Shown: positions 33,446 to 42,902, numbered from the stretch's first letter. The stretch: DNA of 64,000 nucleotides from Halomonas sp. BDJS001 (GCF_026104355.1 NZ_CP110535.1:744001-808000); one strand, 5' to 3'. Numbers and translations are program-made. The notes: generated from the letters alone by a model not told the origin.

Positions 33446-34353
33446 ATTCTGCGTATCTCGATACAGCACGCCTACTCACGCAAGTCGCCCCACTGGTATT
33501 TGTGGATGATACCTTTGCGCTGAAAGGTGGTACGGCCATCAATCTTTTTGTGCGCGATATGCCGCGATTGTCAGTTGATCTCGACTTGCTGTTTTGTGAT
33601 TACAGGCTACCGCGTCAGCAAGCACTAGCGAGGATTAGTGACGCTATTCGGCAGTCGGCTGATCGATTGACTAAACAGGGATTCCAAGCACATTTACCCC
33701 CTGCTGAAGCCGGTGAGACTAAGCTGCTGGTGCGACGAGGAGGCACAGAGGTTAAAATCGAAGTTAATTGTGTGCTGCGTGGCACTGTGCAGCCCGTGCG
33801 TCGAGCTTCTCTTACCTCTGTTGCCAGTGATGTATTGATGGCCGATCTGGAAATACCCGTCGCTTCGTTGGAGGATCTCTATGGCGGCAAGCTGGTCGCC
33901 GCCCTGGATCGTCAGCACCCACGCGATCTATTCGATGTGTCTCAACTTTTTGAAAATGAGGGGATCACCCCCGGCATTCGCCGCGCCTTCGTTGTTTACC
34001 TCGCCAGTCACAACCGTCCGGTGCATGAGGTTTTATGTCCACAACGGAGGGATATCGGCTATGACTACAAACACAATTTCGATGGGATGACGTCCCAGCC
34101 CGTGACGCTCGAAGCATTGCTCACAACACGCGAACGAATGATAAGCGAACTTCGAATGGGGCTAGACGAAAGCGAACGTCGTTTTTTGCTATCGCTAGTG
34201 GCCGGAGAGCCTGATTGGTCGCTGATGGATATTGCTCATCTAGAGCAACTTCCGGGTATTCGTTGGAAACTGCGCAATTTAGTGCAACTGAAAAAATCCA
34301 ATGCGAAGAAATTTGCCGAGCAGACCGATGTGTTGTCTACACTGCTGGCATGA
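33442..34353 (+). CDS. abiEii: AbiEii-type nucleotidyltransferase toxin
   Basis: The 303-residue protein is a nucleotidyltransferase-like toxin (COG2253). It has motif I LKGGTAINLFVRDMPRLSVDLDLLF (GG[T/S] then D-x-D), a KIEVNC strand that supplies the third acidic position, and motif IV DLYGGKLVAALDRQHPRDLFDV. AbiEii toxins transfer a nucleotide to an RNA target and cause growth arrest during phage infection; the substrate here is unknown. All catalytic motifs look intact. The stop is 27 bp before the right 60-bp repeat. Confidence 0.88.
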   Translation: MNSAYLDTARLLTQVAPLVFVDDTFALKGGTAINLFVRDMPRLSVDLDLLFCDYRLPRQQALARISDAIRQSADRLTKQGFQAHLPPAEAGETKLLVRRGGTEVKIEVNCVLRGTVQPVRRASLTSVASDVLMADLEIPVASLEDLYGGKLVAALDRQHPRDLFDVSQLFENEGITPGIRRAFVVYLASHNRPVHEVLCPQRRDIGYDYKHNFDGMTSQPVTLEALLTTRERMISELRMGLDESERRFLLSLVAGEPDWSLMDIAHLEQLPGIRWKLRNLVQLKKSNAKKFAEQTDVLSTLLA

Positions 34354-34380
34354 ACGCTTAGCTTCGGCAGCCCGGCTTGC

Positions 34381-34440
34381 CTGAACAGACGACACACTTG
34401 AAGGAGCGAAGATAGTGCCCAGCGAAACTAGCCTGAAAAA
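34381..34440 (+). repeat. 60-bp direct repeat, right copy
   Basis: This copy restores the leader, ribosome site and first nine codons of pncC directly behind the AbiE cassette. See the left copy at 32490-32549. Confidence 0.95.
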
Positions 34441-34945
34441 TCTTGATTTAACCCTGTTGGCTCAGCGGCTAGGGCGGCTGTGTAAGCAGTTGGATGTGGA
34501 AGTGACCGCCGCGGAGTCATGCACAGGGGGCGGCATTGCCAGCGCTATCACCTCCACTGCGGGAAGCTCTGCTTACTTTACGACTGGCTATGTGACCTAT
34601 TCGAATGCGGCTAAAACTCGCTTGTTAGGCGTGCCTGAGGCCACGCTGGCCGAGCACGGTGCGGTAAGCGCAGAAGTGGTTAATGCCATGGTCGCAGGGG
34701 CCTGCCGTGAAAGTGGCGCAGGATTGGCCGTTGCCGTTAGCGGCGTGGCTGGGCCGGATGGCGGCAGCGATGCGAAGCCAGTGGGGACGGTTTGGCTGGC
34801 CTGGGGAGATACCGCTGCCCAGGAGGCAGAGTGCTTTCACTTCCCTGGCGATCGCCAGGCTGTGCGAGAGCAGGCGGTACGTCAGGCCTTGGTAGGGCTG
34901 GTGGCGCGCCTGAATGAGCGGGAAAAGGCGAGCAAGACGCACTAG
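34415..34945 (+). CDS. pncC: Nicotinamide-nucleotide amidohydrolase PncC (CinA C-terminal domain)
   Basis: The 176-residue protein deamidates NMN to nicotinic acid mononucleotide in pyridine recycling. It contains only the CinA C-terminal domain: AAESCTGGGIASAITSTAGSSAYFTTGYVTYSNAAK with the catalytic serine and tyrosine, HGAVSAEVVNAM, and GVAGPDGGSDAKPVGTVWLAWG. The GTG start at 34415 has AAGGAG upstream, both within the duplicated 60-bp segment, so the gene is intact. Its ancestral promoter is probably left on the far side of the AbiE cassette. It precedes recA as in Pseudomonas. Confidence 0.94.
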   Translation: MPSETSLKNLDLTLLAQRLGRLCKQLDVEVTAAESCTGGGIASAITSTAGSSAYFTTGYVTYSNAAKTRLLGVPEATLAEHGAVSAEVVNAMVAGACRESGAGLAVAVSGVAGPDGGSDAKPVGTVWLAWGDTAAQEAECFHFPGDRQAVREQAVRQALVGLVARLNEREKASKTH

Positions 34946-35043
34946 TGGTAAGGAAAAGGTGCTTATCCAGAACGGCGCATAAGAAAATAGATGAGAGAAA
35001 GCGTGATCAAGGATTTGTTTACGGCGTAATCTTTGGCATACTA

Positions 35044-35059
35044 CTGGCTAATTATACAG
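35044..35059 (+). promoter_or_regulatory. LexA (SOS) box of recA
   Basis: The 16-mer CTG-N10-CAG, with the AT-rich centre GCTAATTATA, lies 22 bp before the recA ATG. It overlaps a candidate -10 (TATACA at 35054-35059), with TTTGGC at 35032-35037 as a possible -35. Confidence 0.85.
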
Positions 35060-35080
35060 CTTGTTATGAGGAATCACCGA

Positions 35081-36151
35081 ATGGCTCAGGATGACAACCG
35101 CACTAAAGCGCTAAACGCTGCACTCACCCAAATCGACCGTCAGTTCGGCAAGGGCACCGTTATGCGTCTCGGCGACGCGCCGCGTGTCGTCATGCCGTCG
35201 GTTTCCACCGGATCATTGGGTCTGGATATCGCACTCGGCATCGGCGGCCTGCCGTTTGGCCGCGTGTGCGAAATCTTTGGCCCGGAGTCGTCGGGTAAAA
35301 CCACCCTGACCCTCTCGGTGATTGCTCAGGCGCAAAAGCAGGGCAAAGTGTGTGCCTTCGTGGACGCCGAGCATGCCCTTGACCCCAGCTACGCCGAAAA
35401 ATTGGGCGTTAACCTGGATGACCTGCTGGTTTCTCAGCCGGACACCGGCGAGCAAGCGCTGGAAATTACCGACATGCTGGTTCGCTCCGGCGGTGTTGAT
35501 GTGATTGTTATCGACTCCGTGGCTGCGTTAACCCCGCGCGCTGAAATCGAAGGCGAAATGGGGGACTCCCACGTCGGGCTGCAGGCGCGTTTGATGTCTC
35601 AGGCGCTGCGTAAAATCACTGGTAATATCAAGAACGCCAACTGCCTGGTGATCTTCATCAACCAGATCCGCATGAAAATTGGTGTCATGTTTGGTAGCCC
35701 TGAAACCACCACGGGGGGTAACGCGCTGAAGTTCTACTCCAGCGTGCGTTTGGATATCCGCCGCACCGGGTCGGTAAAAGTGGGTGATGAAGTCACCGGT
35801 AACGAAACCCGCGTGAAAGTAGTCAAAAACAAGGTGGCACCGCCATTCCGTCAGGCTGAATTCCAGATTCTTTACGGTAAGGGTATCTACCACGCCGGTG
35901 AGGTCATTGATCTGGGCGTGCAGTGTAACCTCGTCGACAAAGCCGGTGCCTGGTACAGCTATAAAGGTAAGAAAATCGGTCAGGGTAAAGCCAATTCAGC
36001 GCTCTACCTGGAAGAGCACCCGGAAATTATGCTCGAAATCGAAACGCAGATTCGTGAGCAGCTGTTGGCCAAGCCTGACCCTAAAAAGGAGAAGGAAGAT
36101 GCGCCAGCCGAAGCAGCAGAATTGGACGCGGGCGATGACGATCTGCTCTAA
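35081..36151 (+). CDS. recA: RecA recombinase
   Basis: The 356-residue protein forms the recombination filament and activates LexA self-cleavage. Walker A is GPESSGKTT (about residues 67-75), followed by [36 protein letters not shown] (Walker B and loop 1) and [38 protein letters not shown]. The tail is acidic. The ATG at 35081 has AGGAAT upstream and gives the normal length. A LexA box sits in the promoter. Confidence 0.98.
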   Translation: MAQDDNRTKALNAALTQIDRQFGKGTVMRLGDAPRVVMPSVSTGSLGLDIALGIGGLPFGRVCEIFGPESSGKTTLTLSVIAQAQKQGKVCAFVDAEHALDPSYAEKLGVNLDDLLVSQPDTGEQALEITDMLVRSGGVDVIVIDSVAALTPRAEIEGEMGDSHVGLQARLMSQALRKITGNIKNANCLVIFINQIRMKIGVMFGSPETTTGGNALKFYSSVRLDIRRTGSVKVGDEVTGNETRVKVVKNKVAPPFRQAEFQILYGKGIYHAGEVIDLGVQCNLVDKAGAWYSYKGKKIGQGKANSALYLEEHPEIMLEIETQIREQLLAKPDPKKEKEDAPAEAAELDAGDDDLL

Positions 36152-36190
36152 GACGATGCTAGCGAAGCCGATGTTAGCGAAGAGCGTCTG

Positions 36191-36655
36191 ATGGCCTTTA
36201 GCTCCCAGCGCGATGCCACGCCCCGTGACATCGCCATTGGCTTACTGGCTCGGCGCGAATACTCCCGCGCCGAGCTTGCCCAGCGGTTGAAGAAAAAATC
36301 CTTCGACGATGCCGCTATTGATGAGTGCTTGGACACCTTGGTTGAACAAGGGCTGCAGTCTGACGCTCGCTTTGCGGCCAGTTTCGTACGCACGCGTATT
36401 CTGCGCGGCCAAGGCGTTATTCGTATTAAAGGCGAGTTGCGCCAGCGCGGCGTTGACCAGGAAACCCTTACCACCGCTTTTGAAGAGGTGGAGAAGGGCG
36501 AGCAGGTCGACTGGTTTGAGCTAGCCCGGGAAACCCTGGCGCGGCGCTTTGATAGCCCTGGTGAGACCCCCAAAGAGCGCGCTAGACGCGAGCGCTTTCT
36601 CGCCAGCCGCGGCTTCGATTTTGAGCAAATTCGCTACGCGCTCTCCTGCCTCTAA
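36191..36655 (+). CDS. recX: Regulatory protein RecX
   Basis: The 154-residue all-helical protein binds RecA filaments and limits recombination. It has the three-repeat RecX layout: AIGLLARREYSRAELAQRLKKKSF, then LVEQGLQSDARFAASFVRTRILRGQG, and a C-terminal RARRERFLASRGFDFEQIRYAL. It begins 39 bp after recA; that gap is made of two near-identical 15-bp units (36155-36169, 36170-36184) that resemble the acidic-tail coding of recA. Confidence 0.93.
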   Translation: MAFSSQRDATPRDIAIGLLARREYSRAELAQRLKKKSFDDAAIDECLDTLVEQGLQSDARFAASFVRTRILRGQGVIRIKGELRQRGVDQETLTTAFEEVEKGEQVDWFELARETLARRFDSPGETPKERARRERFLASRGFDFEQIRYALSCL

Positions 36656-36869
36656 TACGTTTTCTACAGCCCGTAACCCATCCCCTCTTACATTTCTAAT
36701 AGCGCTCTAATACGCTTGTTCATCTGGCTGTCCACACAGCTGTTTGCCATTCTGCCACTAAGTCTGGCTTTAGTCGTTTGACAACTGCGCTATAATGGCT
36801 GCTTTGCGACCCCTGAGGGTAGCGGTGACAGCGCCCTGGGACATCACGCTTTCTTGTTACGGATACCCT

Positions 36870-39481
36870 ATGAAGAGCGCAGAACTCAGAAAGGCCTTTC
36901 TTGATTACTTTGCAGAGCAGGGGCACACCATCGTGCCAACAGGGTCACTGGTACCTGGCAACGATGCCACCCTACTGTTCACGAATGCAGGCATGGTGCC
37001 TTTTAAAGACGTCTTTTAGGCCGCGACCCGCGCCCCTATGTGCGGGCGACTTCCGCCCAGCGCTGCGTGCGAGCCGGTGGTAAACATAATGATTTAGACA
37101 ACGTGGGCTATACCGCGCGCCACCATACTTTTTTTGAAATGCTGGGCAACTTCAGCTTCGGTGATTACTTTAAGCACGACGCCATTCGTTTCGCTTGGCA
37201 GTTTCTCACTGAGCGGCTTGGGCTGCCTGCAGACAAACTATGGGTTACCGTCTTTACCGAAGATGACGAGGCCTACAACATTTGGGCCGACGATATTGGC
37301 GTGCCTCACGAGCGCATTGCGCGTATCGGCGCAAAGGATAATTTCTGGCAGATGGGCGATACCGGTCCTTGCGGCCCCTGTTCGGAGATCTTTTTTGATC
37401 ACGGCCCTGAAGTGTGGGGTGGCCCGCCGGGAACGCCGGAAGAGGACGGCGATCGTTTTATAGAAATCTGGAACCTGGTCTTCATGCAGTTTGATCGTGA
37501 TGCCCAGGGCACGCTCAACCCGCTGCCAAAACCCTCTATCGATACCGGTATGGGCTTGGAGCGTGTCGCCGCTGTCATGCAAGGCGTGCACTCCAACTAC
37601 GAGATCGACCTGTTCCAGAACCTGTTGAAAGCCGCTGCCAAAGCGACCGGGCATCCGGACACCTCGACACCTTCGCTGCGCGTCATCGCCGATCATATCC
37701 GCTCCTGCGCCTTTCTGATTGCCGATGGCGTGCTGCCTTCCAACGAAGGGCGTGGCTATGTGCTGCGTCGGATCATTCGCCGGGCGATTCGTCACGGCCA
37801 TAAGTTGGGTGCGGTAGAACCGTTCTTTCATAAGCTGGTTGCAGCGCTGGATGCGGAGATGGGCGATGCCTATCCGGAACTGCGTGAAGCGAGCGATCAA
37901 ATCGCCCGCGTGCTGCTAAAAGAAGAGGAGCAGTTTGCACGCACCCTGGATCATGGCATGGGGCTATTGAACGCGGCCCTGGCGGAATTGGACGGCAAGG
38001 TGCTGCCGGGTGAGACCGTCTTCAAGCTTTACGACACCTACGGATTTCCCTTCGACCTTACCGCCGACGTCTGCCGCGAACGTGGTGTCACCCTGGATGA
38101 AGAGGGCTTTCAGCAAGCCCTGGAGGCCCAGCGTGAACGTGCAAGGGCAGCCAGCCAGTTTGGTGCCGACTACAGCGCCTCCATCGAGCTGGAGGGTGAG
38201 ACGGCCTTCACCGGCTACGACCGTTTGGAAGACCAGGCCAAGGTCACCGCGCTGGTCGACAGCGAAGGCAACGCCCTGGCCGCGCTGGAGGCGGGGCAGA
38301 AGGGCATCGTGGTGCTGGATCGCACGCCATTTTATGGCGAGTCTGGTGGGCAGGTGGGCGATACCGGATACCTGTATGTCGACGGTGGCCGTTTCCAGGT
38401 TACCGATACCCAAAAGAAGAACGGTCATCACCTGCACCAGGGTATGATGGTCGAAGGCTCGCTAAGCATCGGTGCCAGCGTACGCGGTGAAGTAGACGCC
38501 AGTCTGCGCACTGCCACCCTCCGCAATCACTCGGCCACCCACTTGTTGCACCAAGCGCTGCGCATGGTGCTGGGTGACCACGTGCAGCAGAAAGGCTCGC
38601 TGGTCAACGCCGAGCGACTGCGCTTCGACTTTAGCCACTTCGAGCCGATGACCGCCGAACAGCTGGCAGAAGTCGAGCGTCTGGTCAACGAGCAGATATT
38701 GGCTAACGCGCCGACCAAGGTCGAGCAGATGAGCCTCGATCAAGCCAAGGCCAAGGGAGCGGCAGCGCTGTTTGAGGCCAAGTACGCCGAGAACGTGCGC
38801 GTGCTGACCATTGGTGCCGACGACTTCTCTATCGAGTTGTGCGGTGGTACCCACGTGGCGCGCAGCGGCGATATTGGCTGCTGTCATGTAATAAGCGAGG
38901 TAGGTATTGCTTCCGGCGTGCGCCGTATCGAAGCGATCACCGGCGAAAATGCGCTGGCCTATTTCCGCGAGCAGGAGGCCCGCCTTGAGCGCTTGGGCGA
39001 GCGGTTGAAGACCAAGCCTGAGCAGGTTGAAGCCCGGGTAGAGTCACTGGTTGAGCGTAACCGCAGCCTGGAAAAAGAGCTTGAGCAGCTCAAGGCCAAG
39101 CTGGCCAGCGCTGCGGGTAGCGACATGCTCAGCCAGGTGCAAGAGATCAACGGTGTTAAGCTGCTGGCGACACAGTTGGATGGTGTGTCGGGCAAAGATC
39201 TACGTGGCATCCTCGATCAGCTTAAAAACAAGCTAAGCTCCGGAGTGATTATCCTCGGTGTTGCCGACCAGGCGTCGGGCAAAGTAAGCCTGATCGCTGG
39301 GGTAACCCAAGACCTGACCGGTCGAGTGAAAGCCGGTGAGCTGGTGAACCATGTTGCCTCGCAGGTGGGAGGAAAGGGCGGCGGCCGCCCCGATATGGCT
39401 CAAGCGGGAGGTAGTCAACCCGACGCCTTGCCGGATGCGTTGAAGAGCGTACCGGTATGGTTGGAAAACGTACTTAGCTAA
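36870..39481 (+). CDS. alaS: Alanyl-tRNA synthetase, interrupted by a one-base frameshift
   Basis: Translation from the ATG at 36870 reads as AlaRS ([40 protein letters not shown]) for 49 codons and then meets TAG at 37017. The -1 frame continues the family sequence ([30 protein letters not shown]) to 39481. Adding one T to the T-run at 37014-37017 restores a roughly 870-residue protein of normal length with motifs [36 protein letters not shown], the editing site [10 protein letters not shown], and the CGGTH metal site. The gene is essential and single-copy in most bacteria, so a sequencing error is the likely reason. Confidence 0.93.
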
Positions 39482-39488
39482 ACCTTTG

Positions 39489-39516
39489 GGCCGGTGGCAT
39501 TATTGTCACCGGCCTT
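39489..39516 (+). terminator. Terminator of alaS
   Basis: A perfect 8-bp stem (GGCCGGTG / CACCGGCC) with a 10-base loop is followed by the T-rich TTCATTTATTT. Confidence 0.7.
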
Positions 39517-39572
39517 CATTTATTTAAATACAACTTCACCCTCCATTCCCGAACGCATAGGAAAAACGGCAT

Positions 39573-40823
39573 ATGGCATTATACGTACAGAAGTTCGGCG
39601 GCACTTCGGTGGGCTCTGTCGAGCGTATCAAGGCCGTAGCGGAAAAGGTTAAGGGTTTCCGCGACCAAGGTCATCAGGTAGTGGTCGTGGTCTCCGCCAT
39701 GAGCGGCGAAACTAACCGCCTTACCGATATGGCGCAGGCGCTGAATGAAGATCCCGCGCCACGTGAGATGGATATGCTGCTGTCCACCGGTGAGCAGGTG
39801 ACTATTTCTCTGCTTGCCATGGCGCTTCAGCAAATCGGCGTGCCAGCCACTTCGCACACGGGCGCCCAGGTAGGTATTCATACCGATAGTGCCTATACCA
39901 AGGCACGTATTCAGCGCATTGAAACCGAAGACCTGAAGGCCGACCTGGACGCTGGGCAGGTAGTGGTCGTCGCTGGTTTCCAAGGGGTTGATGAAGAAGG
40001 CAATATTACCACCCTGGGCCGCGGTGGTTCCGACACCACCGGGGTGGCGTTAGCCGCCGCGCTAGGCGCCGATGAGTGCCAAATTTACACCGATGTTGAT
40101 GGGGTTTACACCACCGACCCCCGTGTTTGCTCCAAGGCCCAGCGGCTAACGAGCATCACCGTCGAAGAGATGCTGGAGCTGGCCAGTCTCGGCTCTAAAG
40201 TGCTGCAGATCCGTGCGGTAGAGTTTGCCGGTAAATACAACGTACCCCTGCGGGTACTGTCTAGCTTTGAAGATGGTCCCGGTACCCTAATTGTTGCAGA
40301 AGCAGACCAAGACGAGGACGCTATGGAAGAACCACTGATCTCCGGTATCGCCTTTACCAAGAATGAAGCAAAATTAACCCTGCTTAATACCCCGGACGTG
40401 CCAGGTGTTGCATCACGTATCCTGGGCCCAATTGCCGATGCCAATATCGAAGTTGATATGATCGTGCAGAACGTGGCGCCGGCCGGTGACTATACCGACT
40501 TTACCTTTACGGTTGCTAAAGGCGATTACAAGGCCACTAAGAAGCTGCTCGAAGAGACGGTGATTCCTGATTTAGGCGGCGGCGAGCTGCGTGGCGATGA
40601 TAATATTGCTAAGGTTTCTTTAGTGGGTGTAGGTATGCGTTCTCATGCGGGTGTCGCATCGAAAATGTTCCGCGTACTCGCCGACGAAAACGTCAATATC
40701 CGTATGGTTTCCACTTCTGAGATTAAAATCTCGGTCGTTATTGATGAGAAGCATATGGAACTTGCCGTTAATGCGTTACACAAAGCTTTTGGTTTAGATA
40801 AGGCAGATATCGAATCTGAATAA
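39573..40823 (+). CDS. lysC: Aspartokinase (lysine-sensitive type, alpha subunit)
   Basis: The 416-residue enzyme phosphorylates aspartate, the first step to lysine, threonine, methionine and diaminopimelate. The kinase domain begins [16 protein letters not shown] and has [18 protein letters not shown] and [19 protein letters not shown]. Two ACT domains follow from about residue 265. An internal ATG at 40323 (residue 251), with GAGGA four bases upstream, could start a separate beta subunit of about 166 residues, as in other class II aspartokinases. Confidence 0.95.
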   Translation: MALYVQKFGGTSVGSVERIKAVAEKVKGFRDQGHQVVVVVSAMSGETNRLTDMAQALNEDPAPREMDMLLSTGEQVTISLLAMALQQIGVPATSHTGAQVGIHTDSAYTKARIQRIETEDLKADLDAGQVVVVAGFQGVDEEGNITTLGRGGSDTTGVALAAALGADECQIYTDVDGVYTTDPRVCSKAQRLTSITVEEMLELASLGSKVLQIRAVEFAGKYNVPLRVLSSFEDGPGTLIVAEADQDEDAMEEPLISGIAFTKNEAKLTLLNTPDVPGVASRILGPIADANIEVDMIVQNVAPAGDYTDFTFTVAKGDYKATKKLLEETVIPDLGGGELRGDDNIAKVSLVGVGMRSHAGVASKMFRVLADENVNIRMVSTSEIKISVVIDEKHMELAVNALHKAFGLDKADIESE

Positions 40824-40893
40824 CATTTATGCCTTAATCCTTCTACGCTGAAGGGGTACTTACTGCCGTGTGGTGGTGAGCTTTCTTTCAACG

Positions 40894-41010
40894 GGAGGTA
40901 TAAGGTGTCATGGAGCCGGAGTCATTGGTGACAGGCAGCACTATGTCGCATAATGGCAGGGTGTTGCCTCCGGCTGACATATCCCGTTGCATAAAACGTC
41001 TGAAAAGGAG
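40894..41010 (+). promoter_or_regulatory. csrA leader with GGA motifs
   Basis: The 194-bp gap before csrA contains GGA at 40894, 40912, 40918 and 41007; the last is inside the AAGGAG ribosome site. GCCGGAG (40915-40921) can pair with CTCCGGC (40968-40974). This layout fits CsrA autorepression, known in E. coli, but is not proof. Confidence 0.5.
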
Positions 41011-41017
41011 ATCAGCC

Positions 41018-41206
41018 ATGCTCATCCTAACTCGCCGTGTTGGCGAAACCCTGATGATTGGTGATGAAATCACCGTCACCGTGCTAGGTGTGAAAGGCAA
41101 TCAAGTACGTATTGGCGTTAATGCGCCGAAAGATGTGGCAGTTCACCGTGAAGAGATTTACCAGCGTATTCAGCGTGAACGAAACAGCGAAGACGAAGTG
41201 GAATAA
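41018..41206 (+). CDS. csrA: Carbon storage regulator CsrA (RsmA)
   Basis: The 62-residue RNA-binding protein begins [24 protein letters not shown] and has [22 protein letters not shown] with the RNA-contacting arginine; it is a dimer that binds GGA motifs in mRNA leaders. An AAGGAG site lies 7 bases before the ATG. It follows lysC, the arrangement known in pseudomonads, and precedes a tRNA-Ser gene. The probable decoy RNA is rsmZ at 28935. Confidence 0.97.
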   Translation: MLILTRRVGETLMIGDEITVTVLGVKGNQVRIGVNAPKDVAVHREEIYQRIQRERNSEDEVE

Positions 41207-41339
41207 GACTCGCGGGCTCGCATAATGAACCGATGCTTAAAGCGTAAGCTTATACGTAAGATATGGCCGGTGCGAAAAAAATCCGTCGAAGACTAGACAC
41301 AAGAAGGCTAAATCGGTAATATTCGCGCCGTGCCGTTAA

Positions 41340-41432
41340 GGAGAGGTGGCCGAGTGGCTGAAGGCGCTCCCCTGCTAAGGGAGTATAGGGTTTATAGCCC
41401 TATCGAGGGTTCGAATCCCTCTCTCTCCGCCA
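41340..41432 (+). tRNA. tRNA-Ser (GCT anticodon)
   Basis: The 93-nt sequence has an acceptor stem GGAGAG/CTCTCC, the D-arm block TGGCCGAGTGGCTGAAGG, an anticodon loop CT-GCT-AA, a long variable arm, TTCGAATC in the T loop, and an encoded CCA. The long variable arm confirms class II serine tRNA. Confidence 0.96.
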
Positions 41433-41451
41433 ATTGCATGTTAGAAGGTAT

Positions 41452-41528
41452 GCGCCCGTAGCTCAGCTGGATAGAGTACCTGACTACGAATCAGGGGGTC
41501 GGAGGTTCGAATCCTCCCGGGCGCGCCA
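41452..41528 (+). tRNA. tRNA-Arg (ACG anticodon), copy 1
   Basis: The 77-nt cloverleaf has acceptor stem GCGCCCG/CGGGCGC, AGCTCAGCTGGATAGAG in the D arm, anticodon loop CT-ACG-AA, GGTTCGAATCC in the T arm, and encoded CCA. It is identical to the copy at 41630. Confidence 0.97.
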
Positions 41529-41629
41529 CCTTTCGGTTAGCTGCTTATTCTCCATTGTCAGTGTTTTGATATATTGTCAGTGTCTCGATAAGTGGCGCTT
41601 GGTAAGTTTAAGTGTTAGCAAACTATTAC

Positions 41630-41706
41630 GCGCCCGTAGCTCAGCTGGATAGAGTACCTGACTACGAATCAGGGGGTCGGAGGTTCGAATCCTCCCGGGC
41701 GCGCCA
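41630..41706 (+). tRNA. tRNA-Arg (ACG anticodon), copy 2
   Basis: It is identical over all 77 nt to the copy at 41452, 178 bp downstream. The spacer between them is unlike either flank, so only the tRNA itself is duplicated or conserved. Confidence 0.97.
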
Positions 41707-41712
41707 GATTCC

Positions 41713-41748
41713 AAAACCCGCTCTCTTCATTGAGGGCGGGTTTTCTGT
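41713..41748 (+). terminator. Terminator of the tRNA cluster
   Basis: Stem AAAACCCGCTCT / AGGGCGGGTTTT (one mismatch) with an 8-base loop, seven bases after the last tRNA. Confidence 0.8.
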
Positions 41749-41842
41749 TTCCAGTCTGAACTTTGAACGCCTATTTCTGACTTTATTACCTGTTTCCAGC
41801 CCGACCGGCTAAGGCTCGCACCCCGGTCTTGCGATCGTGTGT

Positions 41843-41875
41843 AGCGCCCCGCTTTACGGTAGGGCGCTTTTTTTT
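41843..41875. terminator. Terminator hairpin between the tRNA cluster and dusC
   Basis: A perfect 7-bp stem AGCGCCC / GGGCGCT with a 12-base loop is followed by eight T on the plus strand. dusC converges on it from the other side. Confidence 0.75.
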
Positions 41876-41906
41876 GCCTGTTGATTGATGGGGGTCGAGA
41901 GAGGGG

Positions 41907-42902
41907 TTAGGCCAGCGCGGCGTGCTGTTCGTCGACAATCAGGCTGTCGAGTAGTTGATCCAGCTCGGTGAGCCGCTTCACACGCTGAAAATTCTGTTCA
42001 GCTTCACTGCTGCCCTGGCGCATTTGGGCGAGCCACTGCTTTACCAGGGAGACCACGACGCGGTCTGGTAGCTGTTGGCGCTGAAGGGCGGCGTACTCTT
42101 TGAGCACATTGGCGCGCATCGCCCAGCTGCTTTCGGGTAGCCGCTCGCCGGTTTGCAGCCAATGGCGGATGCGTGGTGCCAGCCAAGGGTCGGCCAGCGC
42201 GCTACGTCCCAGCATCACATCGCGGCACCCGGACAGGGTGCGAGCCTTCCAGTAGTCTTCCAGCGTCCATATATCGCCGTTGGCAACCACCGGAATGGAC
42301 ACCTGGCGGCGTATTTTGCCGATCCATTCCCAGTGTGCCGGTGGGCGGTAGCCCTCGTCTCGAGTACGCGCATGCACCACAAGCTGGGCAGCACCTCCTG
42401 CCTCGGTGGCCTGGGCACAGGCAACCGCGAGGCGGCGGTTGGCGAAGCCAAGGCGAATCTTGGCGGTCACTGGGATTTCCCCCTCTAAAGCGTCATGAAC
42501 AGCTTTGACCGCTTGATAGACGCGCTCAGGCTGGCGTAGCAGCGAAGCGCCACCGTCGTGACGATTGACCAGCTTGGCGGGGCAGCCAAAATTAAGATCG
42601 ATGCTCACCGCGCCCAGGCTAAGCGCCTGTCGCGCATTGGCCGCCAGGGCGGCTGGGTCAGAGCCCAGCAGCTGTAAATGCACGGGAATGCCACTTGGCG
42701 TTGCCACAGGCGGTTGCGTCAGCTCCGGGCAGTGTTTATAAAACACTCTGGGTGGCAGGCGGGTATCAACAACGCGGACAAACTCCGTGACTGTCCAGTC
42801 GAACCCTGCGTGTCGGGTCAGCAGGTCGCGGGTCAGAGCGTCGATCACTCCTTCCATCGGGGCTAGGCCGATTCTGCCGTTATGTAGTAAATTAACAACC
42901 AT
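41907..42902 (-). CDS. dusC: tRNA-dihydrouridine(16) synthase DusC
   Basis: The 331-residue FMN enzyme reduces uridine 16 in tRNA. It begins IGLAPMEGVIDALTRDLL, has the catalytic-cysteine segment IDLNFGCPAKLVNRHDGGASLL, VTAKIRLGF, LVVHARTRDEGY, and VVANGDIWTLEDYW. The sequence and length fit DusC more than DusA or DusB. The ATG at 42902 has GGAAG upstream. It is convergent with the tRNA cluster. Confidence 0.93.
   Translation of the reverse strand: MVVNLLHNGRIGLAPMEGVIDALTRDLLTRHAGFDWTVTEFVRVVDTRLPPRVFYKHCPELTQPPVATPSGIPVHLQLLGSDPAALAANARQALSLGAVSIDLNFGCPAKLVNRHDGGASLLRQPERVYQAVKAVHDALEGEIPVTAKIRLGFANRRLAVACAQATEAGGAAQLVVHARTRDEGYRPPAHWEWIGKIRRQVSIPVVANGDIWTLEDYWKARTLSGCRDVMLGRSALADPWLAPRIRHWLQTGERLPESSWAMRANVLKEYAALQRQQLPDRVVVSLVKQWLAQMRQGSSEAEQNFQRVKRLTELDQLLDSLIVDEQHAALA

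Noticed and set aside
32550..34380. AbiE segment as an insertion sequence or integrative element
   Set aside because: No transposase, integrase or terminal inverted repeats are present; the borders are long direct repeats of a host gene.
36778..36796. TTGACA and TATAAT close together before alaS
   Set aside because: Only 7 bases separate them, far less than the 16-18 needed, so they cannot be one sigma-70 promoter. The TATAAT alone may be a -10 with a weak -35.
37008..37022. Programmed ribosomal frameshift in alaS
   Set aside because: There is no slippery heptamer or following pseudoknot that I can see, alaS is not known to be recoded, and ccmB shows the same single-T loss.
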